Shown: positions 1 through 9,010, numbered from the stretch's first letter. The stretch is DNA of 64,000 nt from Pseudomonadota bacterium (GCA_023391375.1 JAEWBB010000021.1:1-64000), one strand, 5' to 3'. Notes: a model not told the origin generated them from the sequence alone. Translations and numbers: made by a program.

Positions 1-54
1 TCGTCCATTCTCGGGCAGGCCGGTCCTCCGGCTGCCACGCAATGGAGTGGGTTC

Positions 55-696
55 GTGGAACAGCAGCCGATCGACACGACGGTCTATTCCCTCTCGGATC
101 ATCCCCCTTCGCCCGCGGGCGAGCGGCGCGAGACCGAGCGCTACCTGACCCTCTTCCGGGTTGGCGCCATCACGGTGGGCGAGAATCACGAACTCTGCCT
201 AATCAAGAATGTCAGCGGTGGCGGCATGCGGATTCGTGCCTACTGCCCCCTGGAAATCGGCGCGCGGGTCGCCATCGAGTTGAAGTGCGGTGTGCCCGTG
301 GAGGGCAAGGTCGGTTGGGTGAAAGGCAATGAGGCCGGGATCGTTTCCGACGAGCCGATCGATGTGTTCGACATCCTCAACACATCGATGAAGGGCACCA
401 AGCCGCGGATGCCGCGCGTGGCGGTCGAGGGCATGGTCGGCCTGCGCGAAGGCGCCCACCACTGGCGCGTCGCGGCATGCGACATTTCGCAAGGCGGCAT
501 CAAGCTGCGCAGCGACCTGGAACTGGCCGAGGCCAGCGAGGTTGTCGTCACCCTGCCCGAACTCGGGCCGATCCATGGCACGATCTGCTGGTGCGACGGC
601 GGCCATGTCGGGGTGTCGTTCAACACGCCCCTGCCACTCGAAAAGCTGGTGCTGTGGATTCGCGCGCGCCACGAACGCACGCTCAAGGCCGGCTAA
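55..696 (+). CDS. Tandem PilZ-domain protein (c-di-GMP binding candidate)
   Basis: Two consecutive PilZ-like barrels can be read. The first has an RxxxR-type arginine motif (RRETER, about residues 24-29) followed by NVSGGG, matching the PilZ [D/N]xSxxG signature. The second has DISQGG but only an imperfect arginine motif (RMPR), so it may not bind c-di-GMP. PilZ proteins are cytosolic c-di-GMP effectors controlling motility, pili or polysaccharide. The start is uncertain: GTG at 55 is taken here, but the frame is open to the left window edge, so the gene may begin upstream. It converges on a second PilZ gene at 720-1136. The target process is unknown. Confidence 0.8.
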   Translation: MEQQPIDTTVYSLSDHPPSPAGERRETERYLTLFRVGAITVGENHELCLIKNVSGGGMRIRAYCPLEIGARVAIELKCGVPVEGKVGWVKGNEAGIVSDEPIDVFDILNTSMKGTKPRMPRVAVEGMVGLREGAHHWRVAACDISQGGIKLRSDLELAEASEVVVTLPELGPIHGTICWCDGGHVGVSFNTPLPLEKLVLWIRARHERTLKAG

Positions 697-719
697 GCCT
701 CAATCGCCGTAATGAAGGA

Positions 720-1136
720 TTATTCGCCGACTGGCGGGAGGGGACGGCCGTAGAGCCAGTTTTCACCGAACGCCTTTTCCGCGTCACTCATCTCGAGGCC
801 GAGGCCTGGACGGCGGAATTTTGCCGCGACCCGCGCCTTGGGCGCCGGGACGTGACGCATCAACTGCACCGGATCGAGCACTTTGGTGAAGGCGATCCCG
901 GCGTGGCCCGCGTCATTCCACGCCACCCGGCCCGGAACGCGCAGGTCGCCCTTGATGAACATGAGCTCGCTGCCCTCGACCGGAAGCGACGCGGCTTCGA
1001 CCAGCGCCCCTTCCGCGGAAAGGTTGCGCAGCTTAACGTCGAGCGACTGCCCTGCCTGTTCGATGACCGCCTTCATGAAGACGTTCGACCGGCGGTTCTT
1101 CCGATTTTGCGTGGTCGTGCTCTCGTCCATGCTCAT
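720..1136 (-). CDS. Single PilZ-domain protein
   Basis: A 138-residue cytosolic protein with one PilZ domain. RKNRR (RxxxR) near residues 12-16 precedes NLSAEG ([D/N]xSxxG) near residue 38, so both c-di-GMP-contacting motifs look intact. The C-terminal 50 residues are not recognisable. It is convergent with the tandem PilZ gene and divergent from the PAP2 gene, with 43 bp between starts. A role in c-di-GMP signalling follows from the family; its partner is unknown. Confidence 0.8.
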   Translation of the reverse strand: MSMDESTTTQNRKNRRSNVFMKAVIEQAGQSLDVKLRNLSAEGALVEAASLPVEGSELMFIKGDLRVPGRVAWNDAGHAGIAFTKVLDPVQLMRHVPAPKARVAAKFRRPGLGLEMSDAEKAFGENWLYGRPLPPVGE

Positions 1137-1179
1137 TTCTCTAATCGAAAAGCCTAAAGGTTCGTTTAATGGCGGAACG

Positions 1180-1800
1180 ATGAACCGATTGTCCCCACTC
1201 CGAATTACCCTTGCGGTTACCTTGCTGGCGATTGTCGCCTGGCTTGGCTGGACGGGTGGGCAGGAAAACCGGTTCGATTACGACACGATCATTCGACTCA
1301 CTAACGTGCGGGCCGGCGCGCCGACACTGACGGCCATTGCAATAGCAATGACCTGGCTGGGCAGCGCCTATGTCACGCTGGGCGGCGTTCTGGCGGCGTC
1401 GATCTGGCGTTGGCTGGCGCGTGATCGCGCCGCTGCCATTTGGGCATTCGCGACCGTCGGTGGTGGCCGGCTGCTGGCGGAAGTCGTGAAATGGGCCGTA
1501 GGCCGTCCACGTCCCCACTTCACACCTTGGCCGGTTCCGGTCAGCAGCCTCAGCTTCCCGTCCGGCCATGCCACAAACAGCATGCTGGGGTTTGGCGTGC
1601 TGGCTCTTTTGGCGCTGCCCCCTGAAGCCCGCCGCACAGGGAGCACGATGGCCGTCATTCTCGCCATCCTGATCGGCCTGACGCGACCATACCTCGGCGT
1701 CCACTGGCCGAGCGACGTCCTGGCCGGCTGGATGCTGGGCGGCGCCGTGCTGTTGTTGGCCGCGCCGTTCAGGCCGGGCGCTTCACCAGCCGCAGCATGA
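1180..1800 (+). CDS. PAP2-family membrane phosphatase
   Basis: A 206-residue multi-pass membrane protein of the phosphatidic-acid-phosphatase type 2 superfamily, which hydrolyses lipid phosphates such as phosphatidate or undecaprenyl pyrophosphate on the periplasmic face. All three signature motifs are visible: K104-x6-R111-P112, P127-S-G-H130, and R169-x5-H175-x3-D179. The ATG at 1180 places the first hydrophobic helix at residues 8-25; a longer upstream frame overlaps the divergent PilZ gene and was not used. Its 3' end overlaps the convergent methyltransferase gene by about 32 bp. The substrate is not decidable from sequence. Confidence 0.88.
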   Translation: MNRLSPLRITLAVTLLAIVAWLGWTGGQENRFDYDTIIRLTNVRAGAPTLTAIAIAMTWLGSAYVTLGGVLAASIWRWLARDRAAAIWAFATVGGGRLLAEVVKWAVGRPRPHFTPWPVPVSSLSFPSGHATNSMLGFGVLALLALPPEARRTGSTMAVILAILIGLTRPYLGVHWPSDVLAGWMLGGAVLLLAAPFRPGASPAAA

Positions 1801-2386
1801 GGTTGTTGGCCGGCATCGACCGCCGTTCGACGAGTTCGAGACCGCGCTTGTCCGCCTCATTTGCGAACCATTCGACGGTTCGCAGTCCCCAGCTCGGATC
1901 GCGGCTCTTGAGACTTTGGTCGAAGGCGATGTTGGAGGGTGCCGGGGTAATTCCCTCCTCCAGCCACGGGCCGTAAAGAATCAGCGGCGATCCGCCGTCG
2001 AGCACCCGCGCCGCGCCGTCGAGGAGGCCAAGTCCGGCTTCCACCGGCGCGATATGGACCATGTTGATATTGAGCACGGCATCCGCCTTCTCGACGGGCC
2101 ATGTTGCTGACGACGCATCGAGGAACTGCACTGGGAGGAGGTTCGGCGTTCCCTCCTCGCCCCACGATTCAATCGACGCGAGCGCTTGCGGATCGGGATC
2201 GGTCGGCTGCCATTCGAGGCCGGGAAAGGCGCGGGCGAAGGCGAGCGCATGTTCGCCCGTACCGCTCGCTACCTCGAGGACGAGACCCGACACCGGCAAC
2301 CAGTCGCGCAGCACCGCCTCGATGAAGGCGACATTGCGGGCCGCGGCCGGCGCCCGGCGTCGCACGCCCGCACCGAGGTCGCCCAT
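1769..2386 (-). CDS. DUF938-type SAM-dependent methyltransferase
   Basis: A 205-residue class I methyltransferase-like protein. The SAM-binding motif I reads LEVASGTGEHA near residue 37, after an N-terminal RRRAPAAARN resembling DUF938 proteins. The acceptor substrate is unknown. It is the last gene of the glycine-riboswitch operon and starts 16 bp after the ABA4-like gene. The chosen ATG at 2386 gives the expected family length; an upstream start at 2458 would run inside the preceding gene. Its 3' end overlaps the convergent PAP2 gene. Confidence 0.8.
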   Translation of the reverse strand: MGDLGAGVRRRAPAAARNVAFIEAVLRDWLPVSGLVLEVASGTGEHALAFARAFPGLEWQPTDPDPQALASIESWGEEGTPNLLPVQFLDASSATWPVEKADAVLNINMVHIAPVEAGLGLLDGAARVLDGGSPLILYGPWLEEGITPAPSNIAFDQSLKSRDPSWGLRTVEWFANEADKRGLELVERRSMPANNLMLRLVKRPA

Positions 2387-2402
2387 CGTGTAGGGCGGAA
2401 GG

Positions 2403-2867
2403 CTAGAGGGCACGGGACATGCGCCGTGCCCGCCGCTCGCGCAGCACCAGCCAGACAAGCAGCCCGACCGGCCCCGCCATCAGGATCAGAAACAGCACCG
2501 GCGCCTGCGCGAGGCGGGAGAAGCCCTTGTGGTCGGCGTCCTTGGCGACCCACTGGCCGACGAACAGGTCGAACGCAAGGTAATGGGTCCAGCCCAGCAC
2601 CATCCCGCCGCGGCTGACGAACAGGTTCTGCAGCCCGTCGATATTGTAGTCGGCGAAGTTGGGCGGCGGCGCCCCGGTGGGCCGCGCTGAGTCGATCCAT
2701 CCGAAGTGCATGCCGACGATCATCGAGGCGTAGGCCAGGCAGAGCAGGCCGACGCCCGCGAACAGCACGACCGCCGCGGTCTTCGGCCCGCGCGAGCCCA
2801 CGAACAGCAGCAGCCACCCGAACAGGGCGACCGCGTTGACCAGCGTGAAGATCGTGTCCCAGCTCAT
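2403..2867 (-). CDS. ABA4-like (DUF4281) membrane protein
   Basis: A 154-residue integral membrane protein with about four hydrophobic segments and the core GWTHYLAFDLFVGQW near residue 95, characteristic of the ABA4-like family. The plant member is needed for neoxanthin formation; bacterial members have no assigned reaction. The ATG at 2867 forms an ATGA overlap with the stop of the upstream gene, indicating translational coupling; an alternative ATG lies 6 bp upstream. It belongs to the gcv operon, but a link to glycine metabolism is not evident. Confidence 0.75.
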   Translation of the reverse strand: MSWDTIFTLVNAVALFGWLLLFVGSRGPKTAAVVLFAGVGLLCLAYASMIVGMHFGWIDSARPTGAPPPNFADYNIDGLQNLFVSRGGMVLGWTHYLAFDLFVGQWVAKDADHKGFSRLAQAPVLFLILMAGPVGLLVWLVLRERRARRMSRAL

Positions 2868-3385
2868 GCGCATCCCTCGCCCTGCTTGCCGGCCGCGATC
2901 CGCTTGCAGCGCAGCGCCATTTCGATGCGGGTCATCGACACCATCGCGACAAGGAACGCCAGCAGCGCGTCGGAAACGACCTGCGCGGTGCTGTCGAGCG
3001 GCTTGCCGGCATCGGGCAATGCATCACCGCCCGTCGCCTTGCGGACGACGAACTTGAACGCGATCACGGCGATCAACAGGATCAGCGCCAACGGCGAGGA
3101 CTTCTGCATCCATTTCCCGCCGTCGCGCCGGATGTGCGTCAACTGGCCCCGCTTCCAACCGACCAGGCCGCCGGAGAGGAAGGCTCCGAGCATGATCGCC
3201 AATCCCCACAAGGGTGGCGGAGCGGCAATGGTCGTCATTGCCAGGATCACGAACAGGATGACTGGCAGGATCCACAGCCGGGCAGGCTTCAGTTCCTGCT
3301 CCCGCGCCATGCGCCGGAAGCGGAAGAACAGCATCACCCCCGCAAGCGCGAAGGCGAGCAGCGTCTCCCAGCGCAGCCCGGCCAT
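2864..3385 (-). CDS. Multi-pass membrane protein, CcdC/DUF1453-like
   Basis: A 173-residue protein with about five predicted membrane helices. The N-terminal helix followed by RFRRM...KPARLWILP resembles the CcdC/DUF1453 pattern, but this is pattern memory rather than a search, so the family call is tentative. Its start shares one base with the gcvPB stop (TGATG) and its stop overlaps the next start, so it is translationally embedded in the gcv operon. No catalytic residues are recognisable and the function is unknown. Confidence 0.6.
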   Translation of the reverse strand: MAGLRWETLLAFALAGVMLFFRFRRMAREQELKPARLWILPVILFVILAMTTIAAPPPLWGLAIMLGAFLSGGLVGWKRGQLTHIRRDGGKWMQKSSPLALILLIAVIAFKFVVRKATGGDALPDAGKPLDSTAQVVSDALLAFLVAMVSMTRIEMALRCKRIAAGKQGEGCA

Positions 3386-4995
3386 CAGCCTCCGCCGGCC
3401 AGCGGCGCGGCGCTGACTCCGTCGGGCGCAGGCGTCTGGTAGGCCAGCACCGGCTTGCGCGCCGCCAGCGTCTCGTCGAGGCGGCGGCGGGGTGCGTGGA
3501 CCGGCGCGGCCTTGAGGCTTTCGTCCCCGGCCCGCGCCTTTTCGGCGATGCCTCGGAGGGCGGTGATGAACTGGTCGAGGTTGGCCTTCGATTCCGTCTC
3601 GGTCGGCTCGACCAGCATCGCGCCATGCACCACCAGCGGGAAGTACATGGTCATCGGGTGGAAGCCCTCGTCGATCAGCGCCTTGGCGACGTCGAGGGTC
3701 GAAAAGCCCTCCGCGAAACCCTTATCGGAGAAGATCGCCTCGTGCATGCACGGGCCCGAGAAGCCGAACGGCGCGTCGAGCACGTCCTCGAGGCTCCTGA
3801 GGACATAGTTGGCGTTGAGCACCGCGTCTTCGGCGACCTGCTTCAGCCCGTCCGCGCCGTGGCTGAGAATGTAGCTCAGCGCGCGCGTGAACATGCCCAT
3901 CTGGCCATGGAACGCGACCATCCGGCCGAAGCTCTTCAGCTTGCCGCCGAAGTGGGTTTCCGCGAACTCGTCCGCATCCTCTTCCTCGACCAGGTGGACG
4001 ACGCCGTCCTTGGTCCGCGCGGTGTAGGGCAGCGGGCCGAACGCGCTCAGCGCCTCCGACAGCACCACCGGGCCCGAGCCCGGCCCGCCGCCGCCGTGCG
4101 GGGTGGAGAAGGTCTTGTGCAGGTTGATGTGCATCGCGTCGACGCCGAGGTCGCCCGGGCGCACCTTGCCGACCACCGCGTTGAAGTTGGCGCCGTCGCA
4201 ATAGACGAAGCCGCCCGCCGCGTGGACCGCGTCGCTGATCTCCTTCATCTGCGGCTCGAACAGGCCGCAGGTGTTGGGGTTGGTGATCATCACCGCCGCG
4301 ACGTCCGGCCCCAGCCGCGCCTTGAGCGCCTCCAGATCAACGCGCCCTTCCTTGGTCGCCGGGATGTTCTCGACCCTGTAGCCGGCGAAGGCCGCCGTCG
4401 CCGGGTTGGTACCGTGGGCGCTTTCCGGCACGAGGATCACCTCGCGCGCATCGCCCCGCGCTTCGAGCGCGGCGCGAATGCACAGGATGCCGCACAGCTC
4501 GCCGTGCGCGCCGGCCTTGGGGCTCATCGCCACGCCGTGCATGCCGGTCAGGTCGATCAGCCAGAAAGCGAGTTCGTTGATCACTTCCAGCGCGCCGTGG
4601 ATCGTCTCGCGAGGCTGCAGCGGATGGATGTCGGCGAAGCCGGGAAGACGCGCCATCTTCTCGTTGAGCCGCGGGTTGTGCTTCATCGTGCACGAGCCGA
4701 GCGGGAACAGGCCGAGGTCGATGGCATAATTCTGCCGCGACAGGCGGGTGTAGTGGCGCACCGCCTCCGGCTCGCTGAGGCCCGGGAGGTTGAGGCTCAA
4801 GCGCTCCAGCCCGCCGAGACGGCTCTTGCCGCCCTCGACCTTCTCGATGTCGACGCCGGTCTGGTCGCGCTTGCCGATCTCGAACAGCAACGGCTCTTCG
4901 AGCATCAGCGCGCGGTTGCCGGTGGTGGTGCCGGACTCGCCCTTGGCGGCGGTCGGCGTCGTCGGCTTCCAGCCGCTCTGGTTGACCGAGCTCAT
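3385..4995 (-). CDS. gcvPB: Glycine dehydrogenase (decarboxylating) subunit 2
   Basis: A 536-residue C-terminal half of the glycine cleavage P-protein, which decarboxylates glycine and passes the aminomethyl group to lipoyl-GcvH. The PLP-binding lysine is K294 in NLHKTFSTPHGGGGPGSGP. Length and motifs fit the split (alpha2beta2) P-protein. It overlaps gcvPA by four bases (ATGA) and abuts the next gene with TGATG. It acts in the cytosol with GcvPA, GcvH, GcvT and a lipoamide dehydrogenase encoded outside this window. Confidence 0.97.
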   Translation of the reverse strand: MSSVNQSGWKPTTPTAAKGESGTTTGNRALMLEEPLLFEIGKRDQTGVDIEKVEGGKSRLGGLERLSLNLPGLSEPEAVRHYTRLSRQNYAIDLGLFPLGSCTMKHNPRLNEKMARLPGFADIHPLQPRETIHGALEVINELAFWLIDLTGMHGVAMSPKAGAHGELCGILCIRAALEARGDAREVILVPESAHGTNPATAAFAGYRVENIPATKEGRVDLEALKARLGPDVAAVMITNPNTCGLFEPQMKEISDAVHAAGGFVYCDGANFNAVVGKVRPGDLGVDAMHINLHKTFSTPHGGGGPGSGPVVLSEALSAFGPLPYTARTKDGVVHLVEEEDADEFAETHFGGKLKSFGRMVAFHGQMGMFTRALSYILSHGADGLKQVAEDAVLNANYVLRSLEDVLDAPFGFSGPCMHEAIFSDKGFAEGFSTLDVAKALIDEGFHPMTMYFPLVVHGAMLVEPTETESKANLDQFITALRGIAEKARAGDESLKAAPVHAPRRRLDETLAARKPVLAYQTPAPDGVSAAPLAGGG

Positions 4996-6350
4996 TGCAC
5001 CGCCTCCTTCAGCGCCGCTTCCAGCGCATCGATATCCGCATCGGTCGCCACTTCCGTCACCGCGAGCACCAGCCCGTTCTTCAGCGCATCGACGCCCGGG
5101 TAGAGCCGGCCAAGCGACACGCCGCCGAGTACGCCTTTTTCGACCATCGCATGGACCGCGGGCCGCGCCTCGACCGGAAGCTCTAGCGTGAATTCGTTGA
5201 AGAAGCTGTCGTTGACCAGCCGCACGCCAGGGATCGCGGACAGCTGCTCCGCTGCCTTCACCGCCTTGGCGTGGTTGACCTTCGCCATTTCGCCCAACCC
5301 CTTCTCGCCGAGCAGCGTCAGGTGGATGCTGAACGCCAGCGCGCAGAGGCCCGAGTTGGTGCAGATGTTCGACGTCGCCTTCTCGCGGCGGATGTGCTGC
5401 TCGCGGGTCGAAAGGGTCAGCACGAACCCGCGCTTGCCCTCCGCATCCACCGTCTCGCCGGCCAGGCGGCCCGGCATCTGGCGGACATATTTCTCGCGGG
5501 TCGCGAACAGGCCGACGTACGGCCCGCCGAACTGAAGGCCGACGCCGATCGACTGGCCTTCTCCGACGACAATGTCCGCGCCCATTTCACCCGGCGCCTT
5601 GATCAGGCCGAGTGCCACCGGCTCGGTCACTACCGCCACCAGCAGCGCGCCATTCGCGTGGCAGGCGTCGGCGATCGGCGTCAGGTCGGCAATGCGGCCG
5701 AGGATGTCGGGGTATTGGACGACCACGCATGAGGTTTCGTCGTCAATTCCCGCGATCAGTTCGTCCGCGTCGGTCGCCGCCTCGAGCTTCGGATCGGCGG
5801 TAACTAGGCTGTCGCCGGTGAACTTCGCCATCGTCTTGCACACGCCGACGTAGTGCGGGTGGAGACCGCCCGACAGGATCGCCTTCTTTTTCCGCGTGAT
5901 GCGGCCGGCCATGCCGATCGCTTCCCAGCAGGCGGTCGAGCCATCGTACATTGATGCGTTGGCGACTTCGCAGCCAAGCAGCCGGGCGACCTGCGTCTGG
6001 AATTCGAACAGCACCTGCAACGTGCCCTGCGCGATTTCAGGCTGGTAGGGCGTGTAGGCGGTCAGGAACTCGCCGCGCTGGATCAGGTGATCGACCGAGG
6101 CCGGCACATGGTGCTTGTAGGCGCCGCAGCCGAGGAAGAAGGGCACCTGCCCCGCGACCATGTTCTTGTTGGCGAGCGCGGTAAGGTGCCGCTCGACCGC
6201 CATCTCGGGCGCGTGCATCGGCAGGCCCTTGATCGGCCCGGTCAGCCGCGCCTCCTCCGGCACGTCGCAAAACAGCGCGTCGACGCTATCCGCGCCAACG
6301 ACTTTCAGCATCTCCGAACGATCGGCATCGCTCAGCGGCAGGTAACGCAT
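4992..6350 (-). CDS. gcvPA: Glycine dehydrogenase (decarboxylating) subunit 1
   Basis: A 452-residue N-terminal half of the glycine decarboxylase P-protein. Recognisable blocks are FLGCGAYKHHVPASV near residue 73 and SNICTNSGLCALAF near residue 325, typical of GcvPA. Together with GcvPB it forms the PLP enzyme of the glycine cleavage system. Its ATG shares one base with the stop of the upstream methyltransferase (TAATG), and its end overlaps gcvPB by four bases, so expression is tightly coupled. Confidence 0.97.
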   Translation of the reverse strand: MRYLPLSDADRSEMLKVVGADSVDALFCDVPEEARLTGPIKGLPMHAPEMAVERHLTALANKNMVAGQVPFFLGCGAYKHHVPASVDHLIQRGEFLTAYTPYQPEIAQGTLQVLFEFQTQVARLLGCEVANASMYDGSTACWEAIGMAGRITRKKKAILSGGLHPHYVGVCKTMAKFTGDSLVTADPKLEAATDADELIAGIDDETSCVVVQYPDILGRIADLTPIADACHANGALLVAVVTEPVALGLIKAPGEMGADIVVGEGQSIGVGLQFGGPYVGLFATREKYVRQMPGRLAGETVDAEGKRGFVLTLSTREQHIRREKATSNICTNSGLCALAFSIHLTLLGEKGLGEMAKVNHAKAVKAAEQLSAIPGVRLVNDSFFNEFTLELPVEARPAVHAMVEKGVLGGVSLGRLYPGVDALKNGLVLAVTEVATDADIDALEAALKEAVQ

Positions 6351-7111
6351 TATTTCGGTTTCCTCATGGTGAAGCGGAGGCGGACGTAATCCGCGATGGT
6401 GTCGCCGACGCGCGCGGCGACGGCCTCGGCAATGGACTGGCGCTCGCCCGGCGGGACTTCGGCGCGGTCGAGCCAGCCTTTGCGGAAGGTCAGCACCCAG
6501 GGGGCGACGCCATGATCGAGCGGGGTCGGCCGTTCGATCAGTCGCGCCTCGATGTCGATGAAGCCGGCTGTTTCGTAAACGGCCGTGAATTCCTCGACCG
6601 TCGGGTACCAGTTGGCAGCGTAGGTCGGCGGACCATAGCCGCGCGCGACCAGTTCCTCGTCGAGCGCGGTGCGCAGGCGGCGCAGGTTGGCCTTGCCCCC
6701 CATCTCGCCCGCGAAGCGGCCTTCGAACTTCAGCGCGAACCAGATCGCCCGCGCCGCGCGCTCCTTGTCGAGCACCCAGTGCAGCGTGGCGTTGGAGAAA
6801 GCGGCGTCGAACGCCTCGGCGAACTTCAGCTCCGCCGCGTCCATCAGCCGGGCGTCGAGGCCCTTGGCCCGCGCCGCGCCGATCATCGACAAATTGTTGT
6901 CGATCCCGACGACGTCCGCCCCGCGCTCCTTGATCTTGAGCGTTAGCGTCCCGTCGCCGCAGCCAACGTCGAGGATATGCTCGCCCGGTTGCGGGTCGAG
7001 AAGGTCGAGCGCCGCCTCGCCCAGCGCCGGCACGAATCCGCCGACCCTGGCGTAGTCCGCTGCATTCCAGTCACTCGTGGATTCCGGCGTCGAGGCGGGC
7101 GCGTCGGTCAA
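6350..7111 (-). CDS. Class I SAM-dependent methyltransferase
   Basis: A 253-residue protein with motif I ILDVGCGDGTLTL near residue 46, an acidic motif II region (VVGIDNN) and NATLHWV, resembling trans-aconitate-methyltransferase-like enzymes. The acceptor is unknown. The start is set at TTG 7111 because it forms a TTGA overlap with the stop of the upstream lipoprotein gene; longer starts run deep into that gene. It lies between gcvH and gcvPA in the riboswitch operon, an unusual place for a methyltransferase; a link to one-carbon flux is inference only. Confidence 0.82.
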   Translation of the reverse strand: MTDAPASTPESTSDWNAADYARVGGFVPALGEAALDLLDPQPGEHILDVGCGDGTLTLKIKERGADVVGIDNNLSMIGAARAKGLDARLMDAAELKFAEAFDAAFSNATLHWVLDKERAARAIWFALKFEGRFAGEMGGKANLRRLRTALDEELVARGYGPPTYAANWYPTVEEFTAVYETAGFIDIEARLIERPTPLDHGVAPWVLTFRKGWLDRAEVPPGERQSIAEAVAARVGDTIADYVRLRFTMRKPK

Positions 7112-7494
7112 AGAACAGCTACCAATCGGCCGTTGCGCAAAGGCGTTCCCGCCCCCGTACAGGACACGAATCCCGTGGTCGGTGCTTTGGGCATCGAGCC
7201 GCGGAGGCAGGTCGCGTTGAAGCGACCGCGGACGATGACCGTCCGCCCGGTCGCGCGCCGCATCGCGTTGGCGAACGCCGCACTTCCGCCAACCCGAATC
7301 GCCGGACCGTCGCCGGAGCGGTCGAGCAGGTGGCAACCTTCGAGGTCGCAGCCGCTGGCGACGCCTTCGATGCTCACCATCAGCCCGTCGAGTTCGTCAC
7401 CGCGTTGCCACGCCTGCCCGACGCCCAAGGGCGCGGCGCCGCTCTGCACCGAAGCGCAACCGGCGACGAGGATGGCGAGCGCGGCGACGCGCAT
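7108..7494 (-). CDS. Small putative lipoprotein in the gcv operon
   Basis: A 128-residue protein with a short hydrophobic N-terminus ending in a lipobox (LVAGC), so probably lipidated and periplasm-facing. The mature part has several cysteines and a VRGRFNATC segment that could belong to an OB-like fold. No function is recognised. The ATG at 7494 shares one base with the gcvH stop (TGATG); the longer start at 7509 would lie inside gcvH. Its stop overlaps the next start. Confidence 0.7.
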   Translation of the reverse strand: MRVAALAILVAGCASVQSGAAPLGVGQAWQRGDELDGLMVSIEGVASGCDLEGCHLLDRSGDGPAIRVGGSAAFANAMRRATGRTVIVRGRFNATCLRGSMPKAPTTGFVSCTGAGTPLRNGRLVAVL

Positions 7495-7865
7495 CACAGG
7501 CTGTCGCAATAGGCGCGGTAGGCGGCCTCATCCATCAGGCCGTCGAGTTCGCCTGCATCGGCCAGTTTCATGGTGAAAAACCAGCCGTTGCCTTCAGGAT
7601 CCGAGTTGATGAGCGAGGGATCGTCGGCGATCGCGCCGTTGCCCTGGATGACCTCGCCCGTTGCCGGTGCATAGACGTCGCTGGCGGCTTTGACCGATTC
7701 CACGACCGCGGCGTCGTCGCCCTTTTTCAGCTGCTTGCCGCTCTCCGGCACTTCGGCGAACACGATGTCGCCCAGCGCTTCCTGCGCGTGGCTGGAAATG
7801 CCGACGGTGGCGGTGTCGCCTTCGACGCGGAGCCACTCATGGTCCTTGGTGTAATAGAGGGTCAT
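7494..7865 (-). CDS. gcvH: Glycine cleavage system H protein
   Basis: A 123-residue lipoyl carrier protein. The lipoylated lysine is K59 in VVESVKAASDVYAP; the N-terminus reads YYTKDHEW as expected. It shuttles the aminomethyl group between P- and T-proteins and electrons to L-protein. ATG 7865 lies two bases after the gcvT stop; a TTG at 7871 overlapping that stop is an alternative start. LipB (43455-44099) in this window would supply its lipoyl/octanoyl group. Confidence 0.97.
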   Translation of the reverse strand: MTLYYTKDHEWLRVEGDTATVGISSHAQEALGDIVFAEVPESGKQLKKGDDAAVVESVKAASDVYAPATGEVIQGNGAIADDPSLINSDPEGNGWFFTMKLADAGELDGLMDEAAYRAYCDSL

Positions 7866-7867
7866 GA

Positions 7868-9010
7868 TCAAACTCCCTTGGGCTTGCGATGGTAACGATG
7901 GGGGACGAACGGCATGGCCGCGACGGTCGCGTCGAACAGCTTGCCGCGTTGTTCGAGCTTGAGCGCCTGGCCTTCCGTGGCAAGCGCGGTCGCGACATAA
8001 CCCATGGCGATCGGTCGCTGGAGCGACGGTGAGAAGCCGCCCGAAGTGACCCGGCCGATTTCATTGCCTTCGCCGTCGAGGATCAGCGCGCCCTCGCGAA
8101 CCGGCTGGCGGCCTTCGACGTCGAGGCCGACGCGCCTTTGCGCGGGGCCATTGGCGATTTCGGTCAGGATGCGGTCCGCACCGGCGAACCCGCCTTCCTC
8201 GCGGCGGCGCTTGGAAATGGCGAAGGTGAGGTCGGCCATCACCGGCGTCGTGTCGGTGTCGAGGTCGTGACCGTAAAGGGGAAGGCCGGCCTCGAGACGT
8301 AGCGAGTCGCGCGCGCCGAGGCCGATCGGCTTGACCCGCTCGTCGCTCGTCAGCAGCTCGGCCAGCTTCTCGGCGTGGCTCGACGGTACCGAAAGCTCGA
8401 ATCCGTCCTCGCCGGTATAGCCGGAACGCCCGAAACCGAGCGCGACACCTTCCCATTCGCGCGAGGTGCCCTGCATGAACGCGGTCTCTTCCGTGACTCC
8501 CGGCCAAAGCGAGTCGACCACCGCTGCCGCATCGGGGCCCTGCAAGGCCAGCAGCGCGCGGTCGGTCATGTGCTCGAGGCTCACGCTCCCGGGCAGGCGC
8601 TTCTGGAGGTCGGCGATGTCGCCTTGCTTGGTCGCGCCGTTGACCACCATGTAATATTCGTCCGCTGCGCCCTCGCCGCGGGTGACGTTGGTGACCATCA
8701 GGTCGTCGATAATGCCGCCATTGTCGGCCAGCAGCATCGAATAGCGGATCCGGCCTGGCTTCAGGCCCATGATGTCGCCCGGCAGCAGAGTTTCGAGCGC
8801 TTCGGCGACATTTTCGCCGCGTAGCATCAACTGGCCCATGTGGCTGACGTCGAACAGGCCGGCGTGCTCGCGGGTCCACAAATGCTCGGCCATGATGCCT
8901 TCATACTGGACCGGCATTTCATAACCGGCGAACGGCACCATCCGGCCGCCTTTGGCGCGATGCCAGCCGTCGAGCGGCAACTGTCCGAGAGTTTCTGCCG
9001 TATCGCTCAC
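7868..9010 (-). CDS. gcvT: Aminomethyltransferase (T-protein)
   Basis: A 380-residue folate-dependent enzyme of the glycine cleavage system that releases ammonia and forms 5,10-methylene-THF. Typical blocks are VPFAGYEMPVQYEGI near residue 25 and GLFDVSHMGQ near residue 50; FGRSGYTGEDGFE follows mid-protein. The GTG start at 9010 is preceded by GGAG seven bases upstream; the frame continues further up, but that part is riboswitch RNA, not protein. It is the first gene of the operon, directly after the glycine riboswitch. Confidence 0.97.
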   Translation of the reverse strand: MSDTAETLGQLPLDGWHRAKGGRMVPFAGYEMPVQYEGIMAEHLWTREHAGLFDVSHMGQLMLRGENVAEALETLLPGDIMGLKPGRIRYSMLLADNGGIIDDLMVTNVTRGEGAADEYYMVVNGATKQGDIADLQKRLPGSVSLEHMTDRALLALQGPDAAAVVDSLWPGVTEETAFMQGTSREWEGVALGFGRSGYTGEDGFELSVPSSHAEKLAELLTSDERVKPIGLGARDSLRLEAGLPLYGHDLDTDTTPVMADLTFAISKRRREEGGFAGADRILTEIANGPAQRRVGLDVEGRQPVREGALILDGEGNEIGRVTSGGFSPSLQRPIAMGYVATALATEGQALKLEQRGKLFDATVAAMPFVPHRYHRKPKGV

